35,334 nt of DNA from an uncultured Oscillospiraceae bacterium. GTDB lineage: Bacteria > Bacillota > Clostridia > Oscillospirales > Oscillospiraceae. The notes under the pieces were generated by a model that was not told the origin of the DNA, did no database searches, and saw only the letters and a list, made by a program, of their open reading frames with translations. The translations under genes were made by a program, and so were the position numbers. Location: contig CALXDZ010000153.1 of NCBI GenBank assembly GCA_944387205.1, forward strand, positions 1 through 35,334. Direction: 5' to 3'. This document shows positions 1 through 8,014 of this stretch, one piece after another (position 1 is the stretch's first letter; each line of letters begins with the position of its first letter).

Positions 1-1
1 G

Positions 2-781
2 GTTTGGATGGCCATTTTTGTGGTGGCGCCGCTGATCCTGGTGGTGGTGTACGCCCTTACCAACCGCAGCGGCAGCTTTACTACGGCAAACTTCTCCTCC
101 ATGCTGCAGTATGCCCCGGTGTTCGGCCGCTCCTTTCTGCTGGCCTTCATTGCCACCGTGATCTGCATCCTCTTGGGCTATCCCATGGCTTATTTTCTGG
201 CCCGGGAGCGGGGCCGCCTGCGGAACATGGCCACCATGCTCATCATGCTGCCCATGTGGATGAATTTTTTGCTGCGCACCTACTCCTGGGTGTTCCTGCT
301 GGAGCGCAACGGCTTCTTCAACACCCTGCTGGAGACCATCGGTCTTCCCAAGCTGGATATCATCGACACCCAGGGAGCCGTTGTGCTGGGCATGGTCTAT
401 AATTTCCTGCCCTTTATGGTGCTTCCCATCTTCTCCGTCATCGAGAAGCTGGATCACCGGCTCATCGAGGCCGCCCAGGATCTGGGTGCCAACTCCACCC
501 AGGTGTTCCGTCGGGTGATTTTCCCATTGTCTTTGCCCGGTGTCCTCTCCGGCGTGACCATGGTGTTCATCCCGTCGGTGTCCACCTTCGTTATTTCCCG
601 TCTCTTGGGCGGCAGCAAGAGTTTACTACTGGGCGATCTCATTGAGATGCAGTTCCTGGGCAGTGCCTACAATCCCTATCTGGGCTCCGCCATCTCGCTG
701 GTGATGATGATTATCGTCCTGGTGTGCATGGGAGTCATGAACCGCTTCGGCGAGGGTGAAGGGGAGGCGGTGGTCCTGTGA
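2..781 (+). CDS. potB: Spermidine/putrescine ABC transporter permease PotB (5' end outside window)
   Basis: Inner-membrane permease of the polyamine importer PotABCD, which pairs with PotC and is driven by the PotA ATPase. The frame is open to the left edge, so the N-terminus, including most of the first membrane helix, is missing. The visible 260 residues are strongly hydrophobic with about five or six helices. They carry the cytoplasmic EAA loop that contacts the ATPase (EAAQDLGAN, then FRRVIFPLSLPG), near visible residue 160. The stop overlaps the GTG start of the next permease by 4 bases, the usual sign of a coupled operon. potA is expected just left of the window. The family call is firm; the exact polyamine is inferred from PotB/PotC/PotD order. 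Confidence 0.93.
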   Translation, partial: VWMAIFVVAPLILVVVYALTNRSGSFTTANFSSMLQYAPVFGRSFLLAFIATVICILLGYPMAYFLARERGRLRNMATMLIMLPMWMNFLLRTYSWVFLLERNGFFNTLLETIGLPKLDIIDTQGAVVLGMVYNFLPFMVLPIFSVIEKLDHRLIEAAQDLGANSTQVFRRVIFPLSLPGVLSGVTMVFIPSVSTFVISRLLGGSKSLLLGDLIEMQFLGSAYNPYLGSAISLVMMIIVLVCMGVMNRFGEGEGEAVVL

Positions 782-1668
782 AAAAGAACGGTATCCTTTC
801 CCGGGCCTTTCTGGTCCTGCTGTTTCTCTTTCTCTATGCCCCCATCTTTGTGCTGATCGTCTTTTCCTTCAACGACTCCAAGTCCAACGCTGTGTGGGGC
901 GGCTTTACCCTGGACTGGTATGCCCAGTTGTTCAGCAACAGGACCGTGCTGGACGCCCTCCAGACCACCCTGCTGGTCTCTGTCCTGGCCACCCTCATCG
1001 CCACTGTGGCAGGCACTGCGGCGGCCATCGGCTTTTCTCGGATGCGCCGCCGGCCCCGGACCGTGTGCATGACAGTGAACAACATTCCTCTGACCAACCC
1101 GGACATCATCACTGGCGTATCCATGATGCTGCTGTTCGTCTTTGCCGGACAGGCTCTGGCCTCCTTCTCCGGTTGGCTCAACGGCCTTGCCTGGGTGGAA
1201 AACGCCAATCTCTGGTTCGACTTTGGCTTCAATCTGGGGTTTGTGACGCTGCTCATTGCCCACATCACCTTTGATATCCCCTACGTTATCCTGTCCGTGC
1301 TGCCCAAGATCCGGCAGTTGGACCCCAATTTGGCGGAGGCGGCCCTGGATCTGGGCGCCACACCCATGACGGCTTTCCGCAAGGTGGTGCTGCCTGAGCT
1401 GATGCCCGGCATCATCAATGGTGCCCTCATTGCCTTCACCATGTCCATCGATGACTTTGTCATCAGCTATTTCACTGCAGGCAGCCAGGTGTCCACCCTC
1501 TCCATGGTGGTCTACTCCATGGTGCGCCGCCGGGTCAGCCCGGAGATCAACGCCCTGTCCACCCTGATGTTCGTGGTGGTGCTGGTGCTGATGGTCGCCA
1601 TCAATCTGCGTCAGGCTCGCCAGGAGGCTGCCCGGCAGCGGGAGCGCCGCGCCGCCTCACGGGCATGA
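778..1668 (+). CDS. potC: Spermidine/putrescine ABC transporter permease PotC
   Basis: Second permease of the polyamine importer. The protein has 296 residues and six predicted membrane segments, beginning with a hydrophobic helix at about 8-30. The EAA motif (EAALDLGAT ... FRKVVLPELMPGI) lies near residues 185-210. The tail is short, basic and Arg-rich (RQARQEAARQRERR). The start is GTG, overlapping the potB stop in a GTGA arrangement, so translation is probably coupled. A 77-base gap follows before potD and contains a small imperfect stem-loop at 1686-1705 (CACC/GGTG ends), which could adjust potD expression or protect the mRNA end. Family assignment is secure; substrate comes from context. 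Confidence 0.94.
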   Translation: MKKNGILSRAFLVLLFLFLYAPIFVLIVFSFNDSKSNAVWGGFTLDWYAQLFSNRTVLDALQTTLLVSVLATLIATVAGTAAAIGFSRMRRRPRTVCMTVNNIPLTNPDIITGVSMMLLFVFAGQALASFSGWLNGLAWVENANLWFDFGFNLGFVTLLIAHITFDIPYVILSVLPKIRQLDPNLAEAALDLGATPMTAFRKVVLPELMPGIINGALIAFTMSIDDFVISYFTAGSQVSTLSMVVYSMVRRRVSPEINALSTLMFVVVLVLMVAINLRQARQEAARQRERRAASRA

Positions 1669-1745
1669 TCTTTTCCCCTTTTGTTCACCCGACCCCGGTC
1701 TGGTGATAGATAGTCCTCAAAATTGAAAGGAGACAAAGAAAGAAA

Positions 1746-2837
1746 TTGAAAAAAACTCTGGCTCTCATCCTGAGCCTGACCTTTGTGGTTGGGCTGCTGT
1801 CCGGATGCGTTGGCACCCGGCCGACGACTGACTCCACCTCTTCCGGCGAAACCAACGGAGGCACCGGCGGAGAGGTCAACGTGTACAACTGGGGCGAGTA
1901 TATCGACGAGTCCGTACTCACCGACTTTGAGGAAGCCACCGGCATCAAGGTCAACTATCAGATGTACGACAGCAACGAGACCATGTACTCCAAGGTCTCC
2001 GGCGGCGGCGCCGAATACGACGTGGTGATCCCCTCCGACTACATGATCGCCCGGATGATCGAAGAGGATATGTTGGAGCCTCTGAATTTTGACAATATTC
2101 CCAACTTTGCCGACATCGACCCCGAGCTGAAGAACCCCGCCTATGACCCGGAGAACCTGTACTCCGTGCCCTATATGTGGGGACTGCTGGGCGTCATCTA
2201 CAACAAGACCGCGGTGGATGAGGCTGATCTGGGCAGCTGGGACCTGATGTGGAACGAGAAGTATGCCGAGGATATCCTGATGTTCGACAACTCCCGTGAC
2301 GCCATCGGCATCGCTCTCAAGCGTCTGGGCTACTCCTACAACACCACTGACGAGGCCCAGATCAAGGAAGCCGTTGATCTGCTCATCGAGCAGAAGCCCC
2401 TGATCCAGGCCTATACCATGGATGAGATCTTCGGCAAGATGGAAGGCAACAACGCCGCTGTGGGCGCCTACTACTATGGCGACTACCTGACCATGGTGGA
2501 GAACAACCCCGATCTGGGCTTCTACATCCCCGAGGAGGGCACCAACGTCTATGTGGATGCCATGTGCATCCTCAAGGGCGCCAAGAATAAGACCAACGCC
2601 GAGATTTTCATCAACTATATGTGCTCCACTCAGGCTGGCCTGAAGAACTGTGAGGAGATCTGGTACTCCACTCCCCTGCTGAGCGTGCGGGAGGAGCTGG
2701 ACGAAGAGGTCGCCAATGACCCCTATGCCTATCCTACTGCCGACATCATGGCCAAGTGCGAGAGCTATGCCGGTCTGCCTCAGAACATTCTGGACCTGTA
2801 TGACAGCGAGTGGACCCGTCTGAAATCTGCCACCTGA
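1746..2837 (+). CDS. potD: Spermidine/putrescine-binding lipoprotein PotD
   Basis: Extracytoplasmic substrate-binding protein that delivers polyamine to PotBC. It has 363 residues. A lipoprotein signal peptide is clear: KK at 2-3, a hydrophobic core at 4-18 and lipobox LLSGC with the lipidated Cys at 21. A Thr/Ser/Gly-rich linker follows, then the PotD opening VNVYNWGEYID and the segment FEEATGIKVNY typical of this type 2 periplasmic-binding fold. The likely start is TTG at 1746, because it gives a complete signal peptide; the AAAGGAGA ribosome binding site at 1726-1733 is a little far upstream. It follows potC and ends just before a terminator hairpin, so it is the last pot gene. The order B-C-D is standard. 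Confidence 0.95.
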   Translation: MKKTLALILSLTFVVGLLSGCVGTRPTTDSTSSGETNGGTGGEVNVYNWGEYIDESVLTDFEEATGIKVNYQMYDSNETMYSKVSGGGAEYDVVIPSDYMIARMIEEDMLEPLNFDNIPNFADIDPELKNPAYDPENLYSVPYMWGLLGVIYNKTAVDEADLGSWDLMWNEKYAEDILMFDNSRDAIGIALKRLGYSYNTTDEAQIKEAVDLLIEQKPLIQAYTMDEIFGKMEGNNAAVGAYYYGDYLTMVENNPDLGFYIPEEGTNVYVDAMCILKGAKNKTNAEIFINYMCSTQAGLKNCEEIWYSTPLLSVREELDEEVANDPYAYPTADIMAKCESYAGLPQNILDLYDSEWTRLKSAT

Positions 2838-2862
2838 TTTTTTACACCAGTATGCAAGGAGG

Positions 2863-2900
2863 GGACCTGCCGCAAAATTTATCGCGGCAGGTCCTTTCCC
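2863..2900 (+). terminator. Intrinsic terminator after potD
   Basis: A perfect 11-bp stem (GGACCTGCCGC at 2863-2873 with GCGGCAGGTCC at 2884-2894) encloses a 10-base AT-rich loop. It is followed by TTTCCCATTT, a rather weak U-tract. It sits 25 bases after the potD stop and just before the ribosome binding site of the thioesterase gene, so some readthrough into that gene is possible. Confidence 0.7.
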
Positions 2901-2922
2901 ATTTGATAAGGAGGTTTTTCCC

Positions 2923-3318
2923 ATGATTCTTATCGGAACCAAATGCCAGATCAAGCAGACCGTCACCCAGGAGCTGACTGCCGCCGCTGTGGGCTCCGGC
3001 GCCCTGCCTGTGTTCGGCACCCCCTTCATGTGCGGCCTGATGGAAAATGCCGCCATGACCGCTCTTCAGTCTTTCCTGGAGGAGGGCCAGGGCAGCGTGG
3101 GTACCCGCCTGGAGGTGAGCCACGATGCCCCCACCCCCGTGGGCATGGACGTGTGGGCCGAGGCGGAGATCACCAATGTGTCGGAAAACGGCAAGATGGT
3201 GGACTTCGCCGTTCGTGCCTGGGATGAAAAAGGTCCCATCGGCGCCGGCACCCACACCCGGGCCATCATCAAGAACGAGAAGTTCCTAGCCAAGTGCAAC
3301 GCCAAGCTGGAGAAATAA
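2923..3318 (+). CDS. Hot-dog fold thioesterase, FlK (fluoroacetyl-CoA thioesterase)-like
   Basis: Small cytoplasmic acyl-CoA thioesterase-like protein of 131 residues, the usual length of a single hot-dog domain. The FlK subfamily triad is visible as Thr33 (in FGTP), Glu41 (in LMENAA) and His67 (in LEVSH). The spacings of 8 and 34 residues equal those of Thr42, Glu50 and His76 in Streptomyces FlK. Substrate cannot be read from the sequence: close relatives are widespread in gut Clostridia without any fluoroacetate link, so a general role in clearing short acyl-CoAs is more likely. The start has a strong AAGGAGG at 2908-2914. It lies alone between the pot terminator and a bidirectional terminator, and I saw no clear promoter of its own. 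Confidence 0.85.
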   Translation: MILIGTKCQIKQTVTQELTAAAVGSGALPVFGTPFMCGLMENAAMTALQSFLEEGQGSVGTRLEVSHDAPTPVGMDVWAEAEITNVSENGKMVDFAVRAWDEKGPIGAGTHTRAIIKNEKFLAKCNAKLEK

Positions 3319-3330
3319 ATTCCAGATAGG

Positions 3331-3380
3331 AAAAGACAGGAGCCGCAGCCCTATTTTAGAGCTGCGGCTCCTGTCTTTTT
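3331..3380. terminator. Bidirectional terminator between thioesterase and ferritin genes
   Basis: A long, near-perfect stem, AAAAGACAGGAGCCGCAGC (3331-3349) with GCTGCGGCTCCTGTCTTTTT (3361-3380), has an 11-base loop. The A-run at the left and T-run at the right give a U-tract on either strand. The flanking genes converge on it, so it probably ends both transcripts. Confidence 0.9.
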
Positions 3381-3397
3381 CTCCAGCGGGATTTGTT

Positions 3398-3910
3398 TTA
3401 CAGCACCAGAGAAGGCGCGGTATACACCCGGGCAGCCAGCTCGCTGTTGAGCATATAGAGCCCTTTGGGATCAGAGCCAAACAGCTCCATCTTGGAGATC
3501 AGATCGTTGGCGTTGGTCTCCTCTTCGCCCTGCTCTTTGACGAACCAGTCCAAAAACTGCATGGTGCGGAAATCCTTCACCTGATAAGCAGCGGCATAGA
3601 TGTCGTTGATCAGGCCAGTGACATACAGCTCATGCTGGAGTCCTGCCTGCAAGACTCCCATATCGCTTTCCAGCACCACATCAGGCTTGGCAATGGCCTC
3701 CAGGGTCACGGAGGCATTGTTGTTGTGCAGATACTGATAAAAGAGCATAGCATGGTCCCTCTCCTCCTGGGCCTGGACCTTATACCAGTTGGCAAAGCCG
3801 TTCAAGCCCTTGGCCTCAAAATAGTTGGAGAAATCCAGATACAGATAGGCGGAATAGAATTCCTTGTTTATCTGCTGATTCAGCAGATCCTTGACGGTCT
3901 CGTTGAGCAT
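3398..3910 (-). CDS. ftnA: Ferritin (iron-storage protein, FtnA type)
   Basis: Non-haem ferritin that oxidises Fe(II) and stores iron as a 24-subunit cage in the cytoplasm. With the start at 3910 (ATGCTCAACGAG, preceded by AGGAGG) the protein has 170 residues. The ferroxidase residues fall at the same numbers as in E. coli FtnA: Glu17, Glu50, His53, Glu94, Gln127 and Glu130. The conserved Tyr24 and Trp122 are also present, so the enzyme looks active. It lies 53 bases downstream of polC on the same strand, with a short GC-rich hairpin between (3942-3958) and no clear promoter in the gap. Its promoter may lie within the 3' end of polC, or it may be read through. Transcription ends at the bidirectional terminator. 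Confidence 0.95.
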   Translation of the reverse strand: MLNETVKDLLNQQINKEFYSAYLYLDFSNYFEAKGLNGFANWYKVQAQEERDHAMLFYQYLHNNNASVTLEAIAKPDVVLESDMGVLQAGLQHELYVTGLINDIYAAAYQVKDFRTMQFLDWFVKEQGEEETNANDLISKMELFGSDPKGLYMLNSELAARVYTAPSLVL

Positions 3911-3941
3911 GATGCTTCCTCCTGACAAATAAAGATGATCT

Positions 3942-3958
3942 GCGGCACCCCCTGCCGC
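3942..3958 (-). terminator. Possible weak terminator or mRNA-end hairpin between polC and ferritin
   Basis: GCGGCA and TGCCGC pair as a 6-bp stem around five C residues, 6 bases after the polC stop. Reading on the minus strand the tail is AGATCATCTTTATTTG, AU-rich but without a solid U-run. This would be a leaky terminator at best. Confidence 0.35.
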
Positions 3959-3963
3959 GGTCT

Positions 3964-6900
3964 TCAGAACAATGTAATTTGGCTGGTCTCCGCCATGCCG
4001 GCAAAGGCGCCCAGAGCCTTGAGCTGTTCGATGTGGGTCTTGGAGAGCTTGCTGCAGCACATGGCAAACTCCTCGATGGAGATGAACTCCTTGCCCCTGC
4101 GCTTTTCCACCGTGTCCAGCGCAGCGGTCTCGCCCAGGCCCCGCACGGAGATGAAGGGCGGCAGCAATCCGTTCTCCGTCACCTTGAACTTGGTGGCGTC
4201 GGAGTCATAGATGCTGATGGTGTCAAAGTGAAAGCCCCGGAGATAGAACTCGTAGCACACCTCCAACGTGGTCATCAGGTCCTGCTCCACGGCGGTGGCG
4301 TCCTTGTTGTTCTCGATCTCCCGGATCTTCTTTTTCACCGCGTCCAGGCCGGCGCAGCAGTACTCTGCGTCAAAGGCCTTGGCCCGGACGGAGAAGAAGG
4401 TGGCATAGAAGGCCAAAGGCTCATGGACCTTGTACCAGGCGATGCGAAAGGCCATCATGACATAGGCCACGGCGTGGGCTTTGGGGAAAAGATAGCCGAT
4501 CTTAGCCAGGGACTCTATGTACCACTCGGGCACGTCGTGGGACCGCATGGCTTCCTCCCAGCCCTCGTCAAAGCCGCCTTTCTTCACCTTGCCCTTTCTC
4601 ACCTTTTCCATGATCTTGAAGCTCATCTTGGGGTCCAGGCCCTTGGAGATCAGGTAGAGCATGATGTCGTCACGGCAGCCCACCGTCTCCAGAACCGTGG
4701 CGGTGCCGCTGACGATCAGCTCCCGGGCGTTGCCCAGCCACACGTCGGTGCCGTGGGAGAAACCAGAGAGCCGCACCAGGGTGTTGAAGTCCTTGGGTTG
4801 GGTGTCGATGAGCATCTGACGGGTGAAGCGGGTGTTGAACTCCGGGATGGCCACGGCGCCGGTGGGGCCCAGGATCTCGTCGTTCTCATAACCCAGCACC
4901 TTGCTGGATGTGAAGATAGACATGGTATCCGGGTCGTCCAGAGGGATGTCATGGGGGTCCACACCGGTCAGGTCCTGCATCATGCGCACCATGGTGGGGT
5001 CATCGTGCCCCAGCATGTCCAGCTTCAGCAGGTTGTCCTCCATGCAGTGGTATTCAAAATGGGTGGTGACGGTGTCGCTGTTGGGGTCGTCCGCCGGATG
5101 CTGGACCGGGCAGAAATCCTCGATGTCCAGGTCATCCGGTACCACCACCAGTCCGCCGGGGTGCTGGCCGGTAGTCCGCCGGGTGCCAACGCAGCCCAAT
5201 GTCAGGCGGTTCTCCTCCGCCCGGCCGGCGGTGATGCCGTTCTCCTCCAGGTACTTCTTTACGAAGCCATAGGCGGTCTTTTCCGCCAAGGTGCCAATGG
5301 TGCCGGCCCGGAACACCTGGGTCTCACCGAACATCTCAATGGCGTGGCGGTGGGCCTTGGCCTGGTATTCACCGGAAAAGTTCAGGTCGATATCCGGCAC
5401 CTTGCCGCCGCCGAAGCCCAGGAAGGTCTCAAAGGGGATGTCAAAGCCATCCTTGACATACTTGCTTCCGCACACCGGGCAGATCTTGTCCGGCATATCC
5501 GCACCGCAGCCGTAGGAGCCGTCGGTGATGAACTCTGAATGCTTGCACTTGGGGCAGCGGTAGTGAGGCGGCAGGGAGTTGACCTCCGTGATGCCGGACA
5601 TATAGGCAACCAAAGATGAGCCCACAGAGCCACGGGAACCCACCAGATAGCCGTTCTCCAAACTCCGCTGCACCAGCTTCTGGGCGGACATATACACCAC
5701 GTCGTACTTGCCCAGGATGCCGCCCAGCTCCACATTCAGACGGTCCACGATCAGCTGGGGCGGGTCCTCGCCGTAGAGCGCGTGGACCTTGTCCCATACC
5801 AGCCGGTTCAGATCCTCCTCGGAATTTTCAAGCCGGGGTGGGAACAGCTTGCCCTTGGGCAGCAGCTCGATCTCCTCCACCTGGTCGGCGATGGCCTGGG
5901 GATTGGTCACCACCACCTCCCGGGCTTTCTCCTCCCCCAGATAGGCAAACTCCCGCAGCATCTCGTCAGTGGTCTTGAAATAGATGGGCAGCGGCTCGTT
6001 GGCGTCGGGGAACTTCTTGGACGCCAGCAGGATGTGGCGGTACACCTCGTCCTCCGGCTCCCGGAAGTGGACGTCGCCGGTGGCACACACCGGCTTGCCC
6101 AGCTCCTCGCCCAGGCGGACGATGATGCGGTTGAACTCCTTCAGGTCCTCCACCGACTGCACGTCCCCGTTGCGGAGCATGAACATATTGTTGCACAGGG
6201 GTTGGATTTCCAGATAGTCATAATAGGAGGCGATGCGCTTGAGCTCCGACCAGTCCTTGTGGTCTGTCACTGCCCGGAACAGCTCCCCTGCCTCGCAGGC
6301 CGAGCCCACGATGATGCCCTCCCTGTGCTGGTTGAGCAGGCTCTTGGGGATGACCGGCACCCGCTTGAAGTGCTTGAGGTTAGACTCAGAGACCATCTGA
6401 TAGAGGTTCTTCAGGCCCATCTTGTTCTTGGCCAGCAGGATGATGTGCTTGGGAAAGCGGTTGCTCTTGCTGCCCAATGGCCGCAGCTTGGTCATCTCGG
6501 CGTTGACCTGCTGGATGCGCTCCAGGCCCCGCTCCCGCAGCATCTTCCAGAATGGAATGAGCATATAGGCCACCGTGGCGGCGTCGTCGCTGGCCCGGTG
6601 GTGGTTGAAGGCGGGCAAGTCCAGATGCTCGGCCACGATGTCCAGCTTGTATTTGCCCAGCTCCGGCAGCAGGTTCTGGGCCAGGATCAGGGAGTCCACG
6701 TAGGTGGGCTCAAAGGGCAGTCCCACCTGCCTGCAGCCGGCCCGGATGAAGCCGATATCGAATTCCGCGTTGTGAGCGGCCAGAGGGCGTCCGTCCACAA
6801 AGTCCAGAAAGGCCGTCAGGGCCTCCTTCAGCTCCGGGGCGTCCTTGAGCATCTCATCGGTGATGCCGGTGAGGCCGATGATCTCCGGCGTCAGCTTGCG

Positions 6901-7959
6901 CTTGGGGTTGACGAAGGTCTGGAACCGGTCGGTTACCTCGCCGTTTTTCAGCACCACCGCGCCGATCTCTGTGATAGCCTCCCGGTCCACCTTCAGTCCT
7001 GTGGTCTCGATATCAAAGCAGACGAACTCATCGTCAAAGGAGGCGTCCTCAGTGCCGTGAATGGCCACCCGGTCATCCAGATTGTTGATGAAATACCCCT
7101 CCACGCCGTAGATGATCTTGATCTTTCCCCCGGCGGCTTTGGCGGCATCCGGGAAGGACTGGACCACACCGTGGTCGGTGATGGCGATGGCGGGATGGCC
7201 CCAGCGAATGGCCTCCTTCACCACCTCGCCCGTGTCGGTCAGGGCGTCCATGTTGCTCATCTTGGTGTGCAGGTGCAGTTCCACCCGCTTCTCCGGTGCC
7301 GTGTCCTCCCGCTCAGTGTGAGAGATCACGTTGATGCAGTAAGGGTTCATCTGGATGTCCTTGCCGTCGTAGGTCAGCTCCATCTTTCCCTGCACCGTCA
7401 GCCACATCCCAGGATGGATGGCGTCTTTGAGCTGTTCCACCTCCTTGTCCCGCAGCATCTTGCGGACAGTAACAGAACCCTCATAGTCCGTCATATCAAA
7501 GGAAAGGTTCCACACGCCGGGCCGCCGAGTCTCATAGCAGTCGGCAAAAAACACCTTTCCGGAGATGGTCACAGTGCCCATCTTGGGGTTGAGGCCCTGC
7601 ATGGAGATGGGCTTTCCCTTGATAACGCTGCCCAGCAGCACAGCCGAGGGCACACTGCCGCTCCCCTTTTTCCCCTTCTCACCGCCGGCTCCGCCGCCAG
7701 CAGCGGGCCGGGGTGCTGGAGGCTGGAATTTGGCGGAGATGCGCACCTGGGAGAGGCCATAGACCTTGGCGATCATCTGCTCCAGCGATGAGACCTCGCC
7801 GCCGGACAGCTCCTCCCCCGTCACCAGCTGCAGCTCCATGGTCCGCATCTGCCGGTCCATCCGGGCGCCGCCCAAATAGGCCCCCATCAGACGCAGCTTC
7901 AGATCCCGAGGCGGCATCAGGTCGGCAAACATATCAAAAAACGGTATCTTCTGTGCCAT
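3964..7959 (-). CDS. polC: DNA polymerase III alpha subunit, PolC type
   Basis: Replicative DNA polymerase of low-GC Gram-positive type with built-in proofreading, 1331 residues. Domains in order: short N-terminal region (1-75), a Gly/Lys-rich linker (about 82-102), OB-fold (about 115-215), PHP domain (from RVELHLHT at 225), embedded DEDDh 3'-5' exonuclease (FDIETTGL at 315-322, HNAEFD at 396-401, HHRASDD at 453-459), then the polymerase core. The core holds GYLVGSRGSVGSS (770-782), a zinc-type cluster (Cys802, 805, 818, 827, 830), catalytic Asp856/Asp858 in PDIDLNF and Asp981 in LLKLDMLG. The C-terminus ends QITLF, a beta-clamp binding motif. It is about 100 residues shorter than Bacillus PolC (about 1437), with the loss before the OB-fold. 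The start has AAGGAGG 4 bases upstream. Confidence 0.98.
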   Translation of the reverse strand: MAQKIPFFDMFADLMPPRDLKLRLMGAYLGGARMDRQMRTMELQLVTGEELSGGEVSSLEQMIAKVYGLSQVRISAKFQPPAPRPAAGGGAGGEKGKKGSGSVPSAVLLGSVIKGKPISMQGLNPKMGTVTISGKVFFADCYETRRPGVWNLSFDMTDYEGSVTVRKMLRDKEVEQLKDAIHPGMWLTVQGKMELTYDGKDIQMNPYCINVISHTEREDTAPEKRVELHLHTKMSNMDALTDTGEVVKEAIRWGHPAIAITDHGVVQSFPDAAKAAGGKIKIIYGVEGYFINNLDDRVAIHGTEDASFDDEFVCFDIETTGLKVDREAITEIGAVVLKNGEVTDRFQTFVNPKRKLTPEIIGLTGITDEMLKDAPELKEALTAFLDFVDGRPLAAHNAEFDIGFIRAGCRQVGLPFEPTYVDSLILAQNLLPELGKYKLDIVAEHLDLPAFNHHRASDDAATVAYMLIPFWKMLRERGLERIQQVNAEMTKLRPLGSKSNRFPKHIILLAKNKMGLKNLYQMVSESNLKHFKRVPVIPKSLLNQHREGIIVGSACEAGELFRAVTDHKDWSELKRIASYYDYLEIQPLCNNMFMLRNGDVQSVEDLKEFNRIIVRLGEELGKPVCATGDVHFREPEDEVYRHILLASKKFPDANEPLPIYFKTTDEMLREFAYLGEEKAREVVVTNPQAIADQVEEIELLPKGKLFPPRLENSEEDLNRLVWDKVHALYGEDPPQLIVDRLNVELGGILGKYDVVYMSAQKLVQRSLENGYLVGSRGSVGSSLVAYMSGITEVNSLPPHYRCPKCKHSEFITDGSYGCGADMPDKICPVCGSKYVKDGFDIPFETFLGFGGGKVPDIDLNFSGEYQAKAHRHAIEMFGETQVFRAGTIGTLAEKTAYGFVKKYLEENGITAGRAEENRLTLGCVGTRRTTGQHPGGLVVVPDDLDIEDFCPVQHPADDPNSDTVTTHFEYHCMEDNLLKLDMLGHDDPTMVRMMQDLTGVDPHDIPLDDPDTMSIFTSSKVLGYENDEILGPTGAVAIPEFNTRFTRQMLIDTQPKDFNTLVRLSGFSHGTDVWLGNARELIVSGTATVLETVGCRDDIMLYLISKGLDPKMSFKIMEKVRKGKVKKGGFDEGWEEAMRSHDVPEWYIESLAKIGYLFPKAHAVAYVMMAFRIAWYKVHEPLAFYATFFSVRAKAFDAEYCCAGLDAVKKKIREIENNKDATAVEQDLMTTLEVCYEFYLRGFHFDTISIYDSDATKFKVTENGLLPPFISVRGLGETAALDTVEKRRGKEFISIEEFAMCCSKLSKTHIEQLKALGAFAGMAETSQITLF

Positions 7960-7980
7960 GTATCCTCCTTGCCTCTCCAG

Positions 7981-8014
7981 AAAAGCTGTAAGGTGAAATT
8001 ACCTTACAGCTTTT
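7981..8014 (-). terminator. Inverted repeat over the ispG stop: possible attenuator before polC
   Basis: A 14-bp perfect inverted repeat, AAAAGCTGTAAGGT (7981-7994) and ACCTTACAGCTTTT (8001-8014), has a 6-base loop. On the minus strand the left-hand arm contains the last sense codons and TAA stop of ispG, and the other arm ends in TTTT 11 bases before the polC ribosome binding site. The stem is AU-rich at its base with a short U-run, so partial termination or mRNA processing is plausible. Ribosomes finishing ispG would disrupt it. Confidence 0.45.

Noticed and set aside
1611..3056. 481-codon minus-strand frame opposite potD
   Set aside because: It crosses the potD terminator and two intergenic gaps, and its product is rich in Val/Leu/Gly/His without any known motif.
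5782..7791. 669-codon plus-strand frame opposite polC
   Set aside because: Antisense shadow of a GC-rich gene; low-complexity His/Leu/Gln/Val composition and no recognisable domain.
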